Positions 11,157-20,420 of a stretch of DNA of 64,000 bases are shown here, one piece after another. The notes under the pieces are model-generated. The model was not told the DNA's origin. It made no database searches and worked only from the letters and a program-made list of their open reading frames with translations. The stretch is taken from assembly GCA_948567375.1 (NCBI GenBank), contig OX419760.1, forward strand, positions 62,182,911 through 62,246,910, written 5' to 3'. Position 1 is the first letter of the stretch, and every line of letters begins with the position of its first letter. A program made the position numbers and the translations under genes. The DNA is from Lunularia cruciata (taxonomy: Eukaryota; Streptophyta; Marchantiopsida; Lunulariales; Lunulariaceae).

Positions 11157-13570
11157 ACTCCAATCCGATGTCTACTTCTTCCTTGGCTTTCAAACCCAAA
11201 CCCGAAGTAATCTTACTTCCTACTACTCTGTCCTTGGGTTTCGTATCTTCTACATCTTCTACCAGATCCAATAATTCTCTTTCCTGATCTGAAATTTCAC
11301 TAGTGGGTAATCTATCTAACTCTTCTCTAATGTCTCTGATGGTAACTCCAAAGACATTTGGACTCCTATGTTATCTACTTTGGGTTTTACTCTAACATCC
11401 CTTTGAAGTTTTTCTAGCTCTATTTTCACTAAGTCTAATCTAATTGAAATGTTATCCTCTACCTCTAAAATCTTTCTGTCCACCCGAGTTTTGAGACTAA
11501 TCAACAAGGCATTCATATCTGTATCCTTTGCTTGTTTTTGCCTCGTCTCCTGCACCAACAACTTCAACTCGTGCAGTCTCGCTTCTTCAATCCGAACACT
11601 GGCTTATGTACTCAACATTGCGTTCATCTGGAGGACAATCTCCTTCAATGGCTCCAACCTTGTCTTCCTTTCTTGTTCTCGATCTGCAAGCCAGTCCTCT
11701 TGGTACATTGCCAACTCTACCTCAAACTCGGCTTTTACCGTCTCCTTCTCCTTCTCCTTCTATACAACCTTCTCGTCCTGATTACAAAGTAACTCTCGTA
11801 ATCGGTCTTCTTCTCTGTATCTTGCCGCCAACTCTTGTTGCCAGAGTTGTTTCTTCTCTTCTACACTCTCCATCATCCTATCGAGCTCCTTATCCTTTGC
11901 TGCTACTCTCGCCATAGCATGGATTACTTCTACTCTTGAATCAGCAAACTGCTGCTTCAAGATTTCATACTCCGCTACTTGTCTCTCCCTTGCTAGGTCA
12001 CTCTTCTTCACCAGATCCTCTCGATAACTTACTTCTCTCTTCAGGTCTTCAATTACCTGACTTTTCTCTACTGCCTCCACTTGCAGTACTTCCCTTTCCT
12101 CCTCACCTCGGGTTACACTCTTCTTCAACTCCAAGTTCTCTTCTTCTAATCTTGCCAACACTTGCAATACAGTCTTTACCTCTGGACAAGTCGATTGCAT
12201 CTCCTTCTTCTTGTGCTCCAACTTCACCAACAATGGGCACATGATCTCTTGCAGGTACTCTACTCCATCATTGGCAACTACTTCATCCCGCGGAGTGGTC
12301 TCTCTTCTCACTTTGTGTTCTCCCAATACTCACCTTCTTCTCTGCAGTCTTTGTATCGGAATCAATGCCTCACTTCCTGAGCTTTCACTCACCTCTTCTT
12401 TTGCCTTACTTGGCCCCGCATCACACTTCACCTTACATCTCAAGCAAACTCCTTGCTGTACTGCAATTTTCTTCTCCTCTGGCACAGTTACTTTGTCTTC
12501 CAACTATGTATTGTCTTTGGCTTCCAACTTGGCTTGCACTCCTTCTTCGTATTCTTCAGCCGCTGGCGCCAATGTCATCTCTCCACCTTCACCACTATTG
12601 CTACTTGTACCTCCACTCTGCAACGTTAGCTCAGGCTCCTCCTCGTGTTCCAAAGTCTTCAGTTTTGAGCTTGGCATCTCCTTCTAAGTCTTCATCCTCT
12701 GACTCAATCACCACCATACCTCGCCTCGGGTTACTTCTCTACATCTTCCAAAGTTTCTTGCTTTCTTCGGCTTCACCTTGCCAACCTCTCTTCTTCATCG
12801 GGGTACTTACTGCAACATCCACGTTCTTCCCTGTCTTTGCGTAGTAGTCGTCGGTGCTCTTGATCTGCAAGATGTATTGTTGCTCCTCGACATCAACCTC
12901 CTTTTGCACATCAAGATGGAAGTGCGAGACCATCCGAGTCCGCTCTGCCGAGTTCAGCAAGTTGAGCCCAAGGTAGAAGTGTGCTGCAAACGACACAATG
13001 TAGTGTGGAGGTGACTTATCCCGCAAATTCCACACCATCTGCCTCGTTCTCCCGTGAAAACACCTCGCCCAATTGATTGGTTCTCCTGCAACCAACTTAT
13101 GGAAGAACACCGCTTGGTGTTTCATCACATAAGTGGTTCTCTTTGGCTTTAGGATAGCCATCAAAGCACTCACAATCCCTCTCTTCACAGGGTCTTTGTA
13201 GCTCTCAACCTTGAACCCATTCTTTGTCCGTTTTGACAAGAAGGCATCCCTCACCTCCTGGGTCTCTTGAGCTATCTCTCCCTTTCCCAAGAACGTGGCC
13301 CCCTACTCCGAGCTGCTTCCTTCCTGAGTACAAGTCTCTAATCCGACTCCGTCCAGCAAGCCAGGTTTCCTCTCTTCCCCTCTTCCTCGGTCCATCAAGA
13401 CACTTACTCTCGATGATTTCTGTCATGAATCGTGGAAAACTTACAGTCCAGTTCCATGCCCGAAATGTGATCCAAAGTCGGCTCAAGACTTCGATCCTTG
13501 CTATCACGTCTAACCTCCAAATTGCATGATTTCTCACTACAAATTTGGAGTTCTTCTTCCCTCCTCCCAT
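11157..13570 (-). pseudogene. X protein gene in X1: acidic, coiled-coil protein of unknown function, broken
   Basis: I do not recognise this protein. The likely start is the ATG at 13570, giving MGGGKKNSKF, conserved in X2 and 160 bp past the TATA box. Regions in order: a basic N-terminal part with the conserved block SKRTKNG..VESYKDPVKRG (12739-13290); a middle block INWARCFHGRTRQMVWNL followed by PPHYIV; an acidic Glu/Asp-Ser part (about 12300-12740); a heptad-like Leu/Glu/Lys coiled coil (11760-12326, starting MGEHKVRRETTPRDE); and a Glu/Leu/Lys C-terminal part ending near 11157. At least one frameshift (about 13205-13290) and stops near 12740, 11761 and 11617 break it. Joined by homology it would be roughly 800-850 residues. 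No enzymatic motif is visible. Confidence 0.7.
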
Positions 13571-13727
13571 CTCTTCTACCTTCTCACTCTCTCTCGATTT
13601 CACTCTTGCGACTTCTCCCTTGTGCACTAACACAATTCCAACTCTATTTCCCTTCCCACAATCACCTGCAAGACGACTTCTCAGCAACAAAGGAAAATTA
13701 CTCAACATTTCGTCATTGCAAGTTTGA

Positions 13728-13735
13728 TTTTTATA
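13728..13735 (-). promoter_or_regulatory. TATA box of X1
   Basis: The minus strand reads TATAAAAA, matching the box at 15898-15905 in X2 at the same distance from the element end and from the conserved ATG. Confidence 0.6.
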
Positions 13736-14124
13736 GAGTTGCGCTTCTTCGTCTTCCGTCACTTTGAGTTTCTACCAAGAAATCACACCTCCAGCATGCA
13801 CCTATCACTGTCAATCAACCTTTGCGCATATGAGCCGCCAGTTTTAAACGGCCCCTTCTTGAATTTCTCACCCCGACGAAAGGTTGTTAGACTGTCTTTG
13901 CCTCGGTTGAGCTCTCCCCAATACGAAGACAATTTACTTTGGGCTGTATGTTGACAGGGCATTTCCGAGTACTTTGCCTTATGACCCGAAGTCACTTTAC
14001 TTTGGGTTTCATCTCGAAGACTCTTTTCTTCACCTTCTTCGGCCATACAGGCGCAATCCGACTTCTCTATACACTTCTTCTCCTTTATTTTGAAAAAAAC
14101 AAAAAATGTGGGCACCACAAAGGT

Positions 14125-14356
14125 GTTGTTCCACTTGTTGCATACTGCAAGCCAACCTTGCACCATCTAAAAGAAGAGATCTTGTTGCAAAGCTATACTA
14201 AATTCAATTTGGACTTTGAAGTCAACTGACATTGTTGTAATTGCCATTATGATGAGAGGAAGATACTTCAAATAAGGTCAATGTGATAAGGCATCAAGGA
14301 TATCATAGAACCAATCGGGTTTGTACTTAAGTTTGATGTCAAACAATTATAATTGT
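14125..14356 (-). pseudogene. Z5 RNase H end to integrase linker, continued after X1
   Basis: This resumes the Z5 sequence broken at 10360. Minus-strand blocks match the [15 protein letters not shown] end of RNase H and the linker seen in Z1 at 53180-53390. Homology stops at about 14356, in the middle of the FDIKLEYKP block, where the family Y PHD sequence begins. The join has no LTR or target duplication, so it looks like a deletion or illegitimate recombination rather than an insertion. Confidence 0.75.
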
Positions 14357-14560
14357 GCTATATGCCATCCTCTCAAACAACTATCACACACCAACGTAGT
14401 AGCAACTCCACCAAAAGAGCCACATGATGTACACCACAAGCTTACATGTACAAGTGCCAAGCTTAGGTTCATAGTGCCATCAATATTTGGGAGGTGGCAT
14501 GGGACCCAAGTGTGCATATGATCCTTCTAAACAACACCATTATGTCCTTTGAACATGTGG
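14357..14560 (-). pseudogene. Y1 integrase C-terminal extension with truncated PHD-type zinc finger
   Basis: The minus strand has an open stretch reading HTWVPCHLPNIDG and then, about 18 residues later, CTSC, twelve residues, then VCDSCLRGWH. The spacing C-x2-C-x12-C-x2-C-x4-x-H with an aromatic just before His is the PHD finger pattern. The next Cys (H-x2-C) would fall exactly where the sequence switches to Z5 DNA at about 14356, so the finger is cut in half. PHD fingers read histone H3 tail state. Here the finger sits after the integrase core (15091-15324), the position a chromodomain occupies in Z and W. The residue pattern is seen directly; the role in target choice is inferred. Confidence 0.7.
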
Positions 14561-15506
14561 ACTCCAGAAGGCACAACTTCATGCACTCTCAAGATAGTAC
14601 AACCTATATTAACATCAAGTTTCATTGATGTAGTCTACTATGGATATACATAGTCACCTAGATGAAATTGAGAGATCAAGGTCTATAACCTCCTGCTTGA
14701 ATAATAACATAACATAAGATATTTGTATGTTGAACAATCGCTACATTCTCAAAGGCCATTGGTATCACTCTTTGAAAGATCTCTACTTGTAGAAAACATG
14801 CACTCACCTATATGTCTAGATCAACCAAGTCTCAAACTATAGTAGCATCATAAAAAATGGCTATAAGTTAATTTGGATTTCATCCATAGAGTAGAAATTA
14901 AGAAGAGAAGGATGTTGAGGAGGCTTGCTTGGTTAAACTGATAGCAGATGGCCAACCAAGATAATTGGTGATCTTAATCTCTTAGGTGGCCTCTTTGCAA
15001 ACCATACTTATGCAATGTTTGAACCACTCTCATTGGTAAGCCATGTTGGGAGGTAGTATGATGATCAATCAAAGCCTTATCACACAAGACCTAAAACTTT
15101 ACCAAGAAATTTGTACCTTGATCAGTCAAAACCTCAACTAGTGTACCAAAATAATTAAGAACTCTATCTAAGAACAAGTAAGCAGTCCTTTCATTGAACT
15201 TGTTAAGAAGTACAACCAACTTAATCCACTTGGAGAAGTGCTTTACCTTAATCAAAATATACCAATGATATCTCATTGTCAATGGTAAAAGTCCAACAAA
15301 GTCCAAACTCCAATGGTAACCCATGCCATGATAAGTAATGGGTGTAATTGTGGCATAAGAGCATTAAATGATGCTCTACCTTAGTCACAAACCACACATT
15401 TGGCAACAAACCTTTCTACATTGGATTGCATATTGTACCACCAATAATGACTTTGGAGTAAACCATATGTATGCTTCACTCTAGAATGTCCTAGCTCCTC
15501 ACGAGC
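14561..15506 (-). pseudogene. Y1 integrase: zinc-binding region and catalytic core
   Basis: From right to left on the minus strand: an H-x-H...C-x2-C zinc-binding block (HSRVKHTYG ... AKCVVCD, 15381-15506); the first catalytic block DFVGLLP...YHWYILIKVKHFSKW (15091-15324) with the second aspartate in LTDQGTNF; and a catalytic glutamate region decayed near 14990-15060, where SQHGLPMRVVQTL replaces the usual ...E-RxVQTL block. Downstream 14561-15000 is the integrase C-terminal domain with stops. X2 is inserted in the zinc-binding block at ATGAT (15507-15511). The homologous uninterrupted site is at 48350-48390 in Y2. Confidence 0.78.
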
Positions 15507-15897
15507 ATGATTGTGGTGCCCACATTTTTTGTTTTTTCCAAAATAAAGGAGAAGAAGTGTATAGAGAAGTCGGATTGCGCCTATATGGCCGAAGAAGACG
15601 AAGAAAATTGTCTTTGGGGTGAAACCCAAAGTAAAGTGACTTCGGGTCATAAGGCAAAGTACTCTGAAATGCCGTGTTAGCATACAATACGAAGTAAATT
15701 GTCTTCGGCTCGGGGGGAGCTCAACCCGAGGCAAAGACAGTCTAACAACCCTTTGTCGGGGCGAGAAATTCAAGAAGGGGCCGTTTCAAAATTGGCGGCT
15801 CATACGCGCGAAGGTGGAGTGACAGTGACAGGTGCATGCCAGAGGTGTGATTTCTCGGTAGAAACTCGAAGCAACGGAAGACGAAGAAGTGCAACTC

Positions 15898-15905
15898 TAT
15901 AAAAA
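15898..15905 (+). promoter_or_regulatory. TATA box of X2
   Basis: TATAAAAA lies 386 bp inside the element, 165 bp before the conserved ATG at 16063. The element therefore carries its own promoter; about 130 bp of 5' untranslated sequence is inferred. Confidence 0.65.
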
Positions 15906-16062
15906 TCGAAACTGCAACAACGAAATGTCGAGCAATTTTCCTTCGCCGTTGAGGAGTCGTCTTGCAGGTGATCGGGGAAAGGGAAATAGAGTTGGACTCG
16001 TGTTAGTGCGTAAGGGAGAAGTCGAGAGAGAGAAATTGAGAGACCAAAAGAAAGCAGAAGAG

Positions 16063-18026
16063 ATGGGAGGAGGGAAGAAGAACTCCAAATTTGCAGTGAG
16101 AAATCATGCAATTCGGAGATTAGATATAGTAGCGAGGATCAAAGTCTTGAGCCGACTTCGGATCACTTTTCTGGCATGGAACTGGAAAGTAAGTTTTCTA
16201 GGATTCATGACAGAAATCATCGAGAGTAAATGTCTCGATGGTCCCGAGGAAGAAGGGAAGAGAGGAAATCCGGCTCGCTGGACAGAGTCGGATTGGAGAC
16301 TCGTACTTGGGAAGGAGGCAGGCTCGGAGCAGGGAGCCACGTTCTTGGAGAAAGGAGAGATAGCCCAAGAAATGCAGGAGGTGAGAGATGCCTTCTCGTC
16401 GAAGAGGACAAAGAATGGGTATAAAGTTGAGAGCTATAAGGACCCAGTGAGGAGAGGAATTGTGAGTGCACTAATGGCCCTCCTGAAGCCGGAGAGAACT
16501 ACCTATGTGATGAAACACCAAGCGGTGTTCTTTCACAAGTTATTTGCAGGAGAACTGATAAATTGGGCAAGGTGCTTTCACGGAAGAACGAGGCAGATGG
16601 TGTGGAATCTGCGGGATAAGTCGCCTCCACACTACATCGTACCATTTTCAGCCCATTTTTACCTCGGGTTAAATCTGCTCAATGTGGCAGAGCGTAATTG
16701 AATGGTGTCTCACTTCCATCCTGATTTGAGAAGAGAAGTCAACGCGGAGGAGCAGCAATACATTCTCCAAATCCGGAGCATAGACGATTACTACGCGAAG
16801 ACAGGGAAGAATGTGGAGGTCATTGAAAGTACCCCGACAAAGAAGAGAACTCGGCAAGCAGAAGCTGAAGAAAACAAGAAACCTCGGAAAATGCAGAAAA
16901 CCTGAGGCGAGGAATGGTGGTGATTGAGTCGGAAGATGAAGACTCAGAAGGCAAAGCCGAGCTCAAGACGGAGGACTCGGACCGTGAGGAGGAACCTGAG
17001 CTGACATTGCAAAGTGGAGATACGAGCAGTGATAGTGAGGAAGGAGGAGAGATGACATTGATACCAGCGGCTGAAGAATACGAAGAAGAAATGCAAGCCG
17101 AAGTAGAAACCAAAGACAATGCGGCGCTGGAAGATGAAGTACCACTGTGCGAGGAGAAGAAGATCGCAGTACAGCGAGGAATTCGCTCGAGACGTAAGGC
17201 AAAGTATGAAGCGGGACCGAGTAGAGTGAAGGAAGAGGTAGAAGGAAGCTCGGGCAGTGAGGCATCAATTCCGATACGAAGACTCCAGAGAAGAAGGCGA
17301 GTATCGGGAGAACACGAGGAAAGAAGAGAGACCACTCCGTGGGAGGACAAAGTTGTCAGTAATGGAGTAGATTAGATTAGATTAGTAGATTAGATTGCAC
17401 AAAAGGAGAAAGAGAAGGAAGCGGTGAAGGCCAAATTTGAAGAAGAATTGGCGATGTACAGAGAAGAATGGCTCGTAGATCGGGAACGCGAACGCAAGAC
17501 AAGATTGGAGCCATTGAAGGAAATCCTCCTCAGAGGAAACGCGATGTTGAGTACAGAGGCCAGCGTTCAAATTGAGGAGACAAGATTGCACGAGTTAAAA
17601 CTGTTGGTGCAGGAAACGAGGCAAAGACAAGCAAAAGATACAGATTTGAATGCCTTGTTGATTAAATTGAGAACTCGTGTAGATAGGAAGATCTTAGAAG
17701 TAGAAGACAATATCACGATTAGATTAGACTTAGTGAGAATAGAGTTAGAAAAGCTTCGGCAGGATGTTAAGGCAAAACCCGAAGTAGATAACATTGGGAT
17801 CCAACTGTCTATGGAGTTGGCCTCAGAGACATTAGAGAAGATTGGGTCGAAGGATGAGGAGTTAGATAGATTACCCACTAGTGCAATTTCAGATCAGGAA
17901 AGAGAATTGCTGGATCTGGTAGAAGATGTGGGAGATCTGAAACCCGAGGAAAGAATAGTAGGAAGTAAGATTACTTCGGGTTCAGGGTTGAAAGCCAAGG
18001 AAGAAGTAGACATTGGATCGGATTAG
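16063..18026 (+). pseudogene. X protein gene in X2: same unknown acidic coiled-coil protein, three breaks
   Basis: Start ATG 16063 (MGGGKKNSKF) is chosen because it is conserved in X1 and lies downstream of the TATA box; earlier in-frame ATGs at 15889 and 15925 overlap or crowd the box. The frame is open to 16698, where TGA replaces the CGA (Arg) of X1, then runs on in the same frame to about 16903. A 1-base loss moves the frame to the one starting at 16914 (MVVIESEDED), a very acidic Glu/Ser block to 17363. A TAG-rich filler (17364-17395) stands where X1 has the coiled coil, and the same frame continues 17424-18026 with a Glu/Lys/Leu helical C-terminus ending KEEVDIGSD. The N-terminal 210 residues are nearly collinear with X1. 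No catalytic motif recognised; a DNA- or RNA-binding or capsid-like role is only a guess. Confidence 0.72.
17364..17395 (+). repeat. GATTA filler replacing the coiled-coil segment of X2
   Basis: A short tandem of GATTA units, with TAG stops in frame, occupies the place where X1 has roughly 430 bp of coiled-coil coding sequence. It looks like a repair scar made by slippage at a deletion. Confidence 0.7.
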
Positions 18027-18825
18027 TAACCAATTTGAGATTTGAAGGGGCAGATATGAAAAGGTGTATTGTCATTTCGGATCTGCAGATTAGAACAGTT
18101 GTTGTAGAAACGGTATAGTTGTTAGAACTGTCGATTGCTTCACTATTTAAGAGTGGCATTCACAAGAAATTGTTGTTCAGTGCTCATTATTTCTAAGAAT
18201 AGATAAAGCAAAGTGCTGTGAAGTAGTGCTCGTCGCTTGAGCTTGATTCCGAGTATCAACTTTGTAATTGTGTTTGTGAGTGTTTGGAGAAATTCGAAGT
18301 GCAAGTCAGAGTGCTTGTTGGATGTTGGATTCCACAACCTTGATCTTTGTTCTGTGTGTTTGATCCTGAGTGAAGTGCAATTGAAGCAATGCCTTGACAG
18401 ATCTGAGAGGAATTGTAGTGTTGGTAGTATTCTGCATTTGTGAGTGTAGTGCGAAGTTGATGTGAAGCAATTTCGATCAAGGAAGTTGTGCCTTTAGTGG
18501 AAGGGTGGAACACAATTTTGAGGCGAAGTCGTTTTGCAGTGAAGTGCCGTTTTTGGAAGAGCCTGAATCATCACAATCAAGATTGTTTGGAAAGATTTGA
18601 TGGAGTTGTGATTATGGAGTGTTAATTTGTGACAAGACTGCGAGTTAGTGCTTGTTACTCTCTTCTGGGTGTGGTTTCTACCTGAGAGACTAAAGAAGAA
18701 CTCAAGAAGAACTGAAATTGTTACTTTCCTTCGTATTTGGACATTTCTGACTCGTATCTCTGCGGGAACAAACTTTACTTACCCGATTACCACAAAAGTG
18801 ATATTTGCCGGGTTGTCACAATGAT

Positions 18826-19560
18826 GTACCAACCATGGTCTTTGAGACGGAAGTGGTACTCTTTGCACTCTACCATCCTTCCATACACAAAGAAGGTGTC
18901 TACCTTCCAATCTAAACCCCATGGCTTGTTGAAAGACATGGTCTTTCTCCTTGGCACCAACTATGTCACCCATAATACTAGTGCAAAGATAATCCATCAC
19001 TAATACATCATCATGAATGTCTTATTGACTTGTACCAATATCTCCACCTCTTGGATTTGTGATCTCTACAACTCCTCTTGTATGTGCTAACAAAGATACC
19101 ACTAAGGCCACAAAAATAAACATAAAAAGGTAGATGCATGCCAACCTAGCACCATCTCCTCATTTGTCTCACCATGCCAACATACTCTAGTTTGATCCTA
19201 TTGGCTAGGACATGGGTTTCTACTCCACCCATCTCCATCATGGTTCACCACTCCATGTTTGTGAATAATCATGAAATCATAGTCTTGTAAAATTAGAGCC
19301 CATTGTGCAAGCTTCCATGTAAGCTTTTCGGACTCCATGATGAGTGATGAGATGAGAGCAAAGGAGTTACCAATTAGGTAACATAAAATATATGAGACTA
19401 CTTATATTGTTGCCAAGAACTCTCCCTCATATGAGCTATACTTTACCTCTATTGATTTGTTGTAGTAACTAGCATAATCCACCACAAACTCCTTCCCCTC
19501 ATTATCCTTTTAGGTGACCATTGCTCCAAGCCCCAATGTAGTCCAATTAGTATATACTTA
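18826..19560 (-). pseudogene. Y1 RNase H and integrase N-terminal linker
   Basis: The sequence resumes Y1 after X2 and is collinear with Y2 48390-49140. The minus strand encodes the RNase H region, best seen at about 19290-19520, where YYASCYNKSIEVKYSSYEGE-like residues match the better preserved Y2 stretch. The linker to the integrase follows at 18826-19240. Stops interrupt it repeatedly. RNase H would remove the RNA template during reverse transcription. Confidence 0.65.
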
Positions 19561-20420
19561 GAATTTTTTTATTAGGAGATTGGCCTCCTAAGAATAGAGG
19601 CAGATGTCAACCTCTCCTTGAGCTCTATCAAAGCTCTATCTTGCTCATCCCTCCAATGCAATCCTTTGTAAGCTTGGTCAGTTTTGTCAAGGCCTTGGCA
19701 ATGGCACTAAATCCTTTAACATATTGCTGATAACATTTTGCTAACCCAAGGAAAGCTTACTCTACTCACATCTATAGGTTAAGAAATACATCCAATAGCA
19801 TTCACCTTATTTTGTTGAGCACAAGTCCTCCTAAGTAGATAGTGTGACCCAAATACTCAACTTGCTTTTAGAAGAATCTACAATTCCCAAGATGTAATTT
19901 GAATCTATAAGATCTCAACCTCTCAAATACCTCCAACAAATGTCTTGTGTGCTTTTCCATAAAAGTGCTAGAGAGCTAAATGTCATCAATATAGCACCGA
20001 GCAAGGATCTTGTCCATGACCCTTTGGAACTTGGCAAGAGCTTTTCTTTAACCCAAATGGTAAGAACTAATGTATTGTATCAATAGAAGTTCTTACCATT
20101 TGGGTTAAAGAAGATGAGGATCAATAACACAAAATCTTGTCTTGGACTTGTTCACTTCCTTGATCATCAATTGTATCCAATACAAGGATCAAAAGTACTA
20201 AAAACTTTTGCATGCCTAATTGCATCAAAGATCTCCTGCTATGTAGTTATGGCATACCAATTAGCCCTAGTCTATTGATTGATAGGACAATAATCTCCAC
20301 ACATCTACTTATTATTTAGTCACCATGCATATTCTTCTTGGCTGGCATCATTGTAGCTAAAGCATAATTTCTATGTGAAATCTCAACCAAACTAATCTCA
20401 AAAAGGTTTCTACTCCAACT
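19561..20420 (-). pseudogene. Y1 reverse transcriptase, palm region
   Basis: The minus strand contains the catalytic YIDDI at 19979-19993, immediately followed by a stop, and the LPFGLK block near 20050 and again, inverted, near 20100. This is the palm of a Ty3/gypsy-type RT. The segment 20044-20112 has been converted into a perfect fold-back, which destroys the frame between the fingers and palm. Y2 has the intact order at 49520-49640. RT converts element RNA to cDNA; this copy cannot function. Confidence 0.72.
20044..20112. repeat. Perfect 25-bp inverted repeat with 19-bp loop in Y1 RT
   Basis: Arms 20044-20068 and 20088-20112 are exact reverse complements, centred on the conserved LPFGLK codons. 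In Y2 (49611-49655) only one arm is present, and the loop of Y1 is the reverse complement of the Y2 sequence. The structure is therefore derived: a local inverted duplication, as expected from template switching in replication or reverse transcription. Confidence 0.9.

Larger units (their letters stand above)
10361..14119 (-). mobile_element. X1: longest copy of family X, 3759 bp, 5-bp target duplication AAGGT
   Basis: The left end reads TGTGACAACCCGGCAA and the right end GGGCACCACA. Both are directly flanked by AAGGT (10356-10360 and 14120-14124), and deleting the element and one AAGGT restores the uninterrupted Z5 sequence. In coding orientation (minus) it has about 390 bp to a TATA box, a long gene, then about 800 bp of non-coding tail. 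No LTRs, primer site, polypurine tract, RT or transposase motif is seen. TG...CA ends and a 5-bp duplication are the marks of retroviral-type integrase. It is either a large solo LTR with an internal gene, or a non-autonomous element mobilised in trans. Confidence 0.9.
15512..18820 (+). mobile_element. X2: family X copy, 3309 bp, target duplication ATGAT
   Basis: It starts TGTGGTGCCCAC and ends GGTTGTCACA, with perfect ATGAT on both sides (15507-15511 and 18821-18825). Removing it restores Y1 integrase sequence matching Y2 at 48370-48440. It is X1 in the opposite orientation; the two form a large inverted pair 1392 bp apart. X2 is about 450 bp shorter because most of the coiled-coil segment is missing. 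Compared with its surroundings it is rich in CG dinucleotides, suggesting a younger copy or a source with less methylation decay. Confidence 0.92.

Noticed and set aside
11449-12844. Several 80-160-codon plus-strand open frames rich in Ser/Leu/Pro (for example 11528-11917, 12211-12687, 12365-12844)
   Set aside because: They are antisense shadows of the purine-rich X1 gene. The minus-strand frames match X2 in order and sequence, while these have no counterpart that is conserved.
10361-14119. X as a DNA transposon with terminal inverted repeats
   Set aside because: Beyond TGTG and a shared CCC the two ends do not pair well, the duplication is 5 bp with TG...CA ends, and no transposase catalytic pattern is visible; integrase-type insertion fits better.
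16217-17350. Minus-strand frames in X2 (16820-17350, 16217-16471)
   Set aside because: Shadows of the plus-strand X2 gene; low-complexity Ser/Leu composition arises from Glu/Lys codons read backwards.
10361-18820. X1-X2 as one long terminal-inverted-repeat element enclosing 14120-15511
   Set aside because: The two copies have different target duplications and sit in different host elements (Z5 and Y1), so they are separate insertions.
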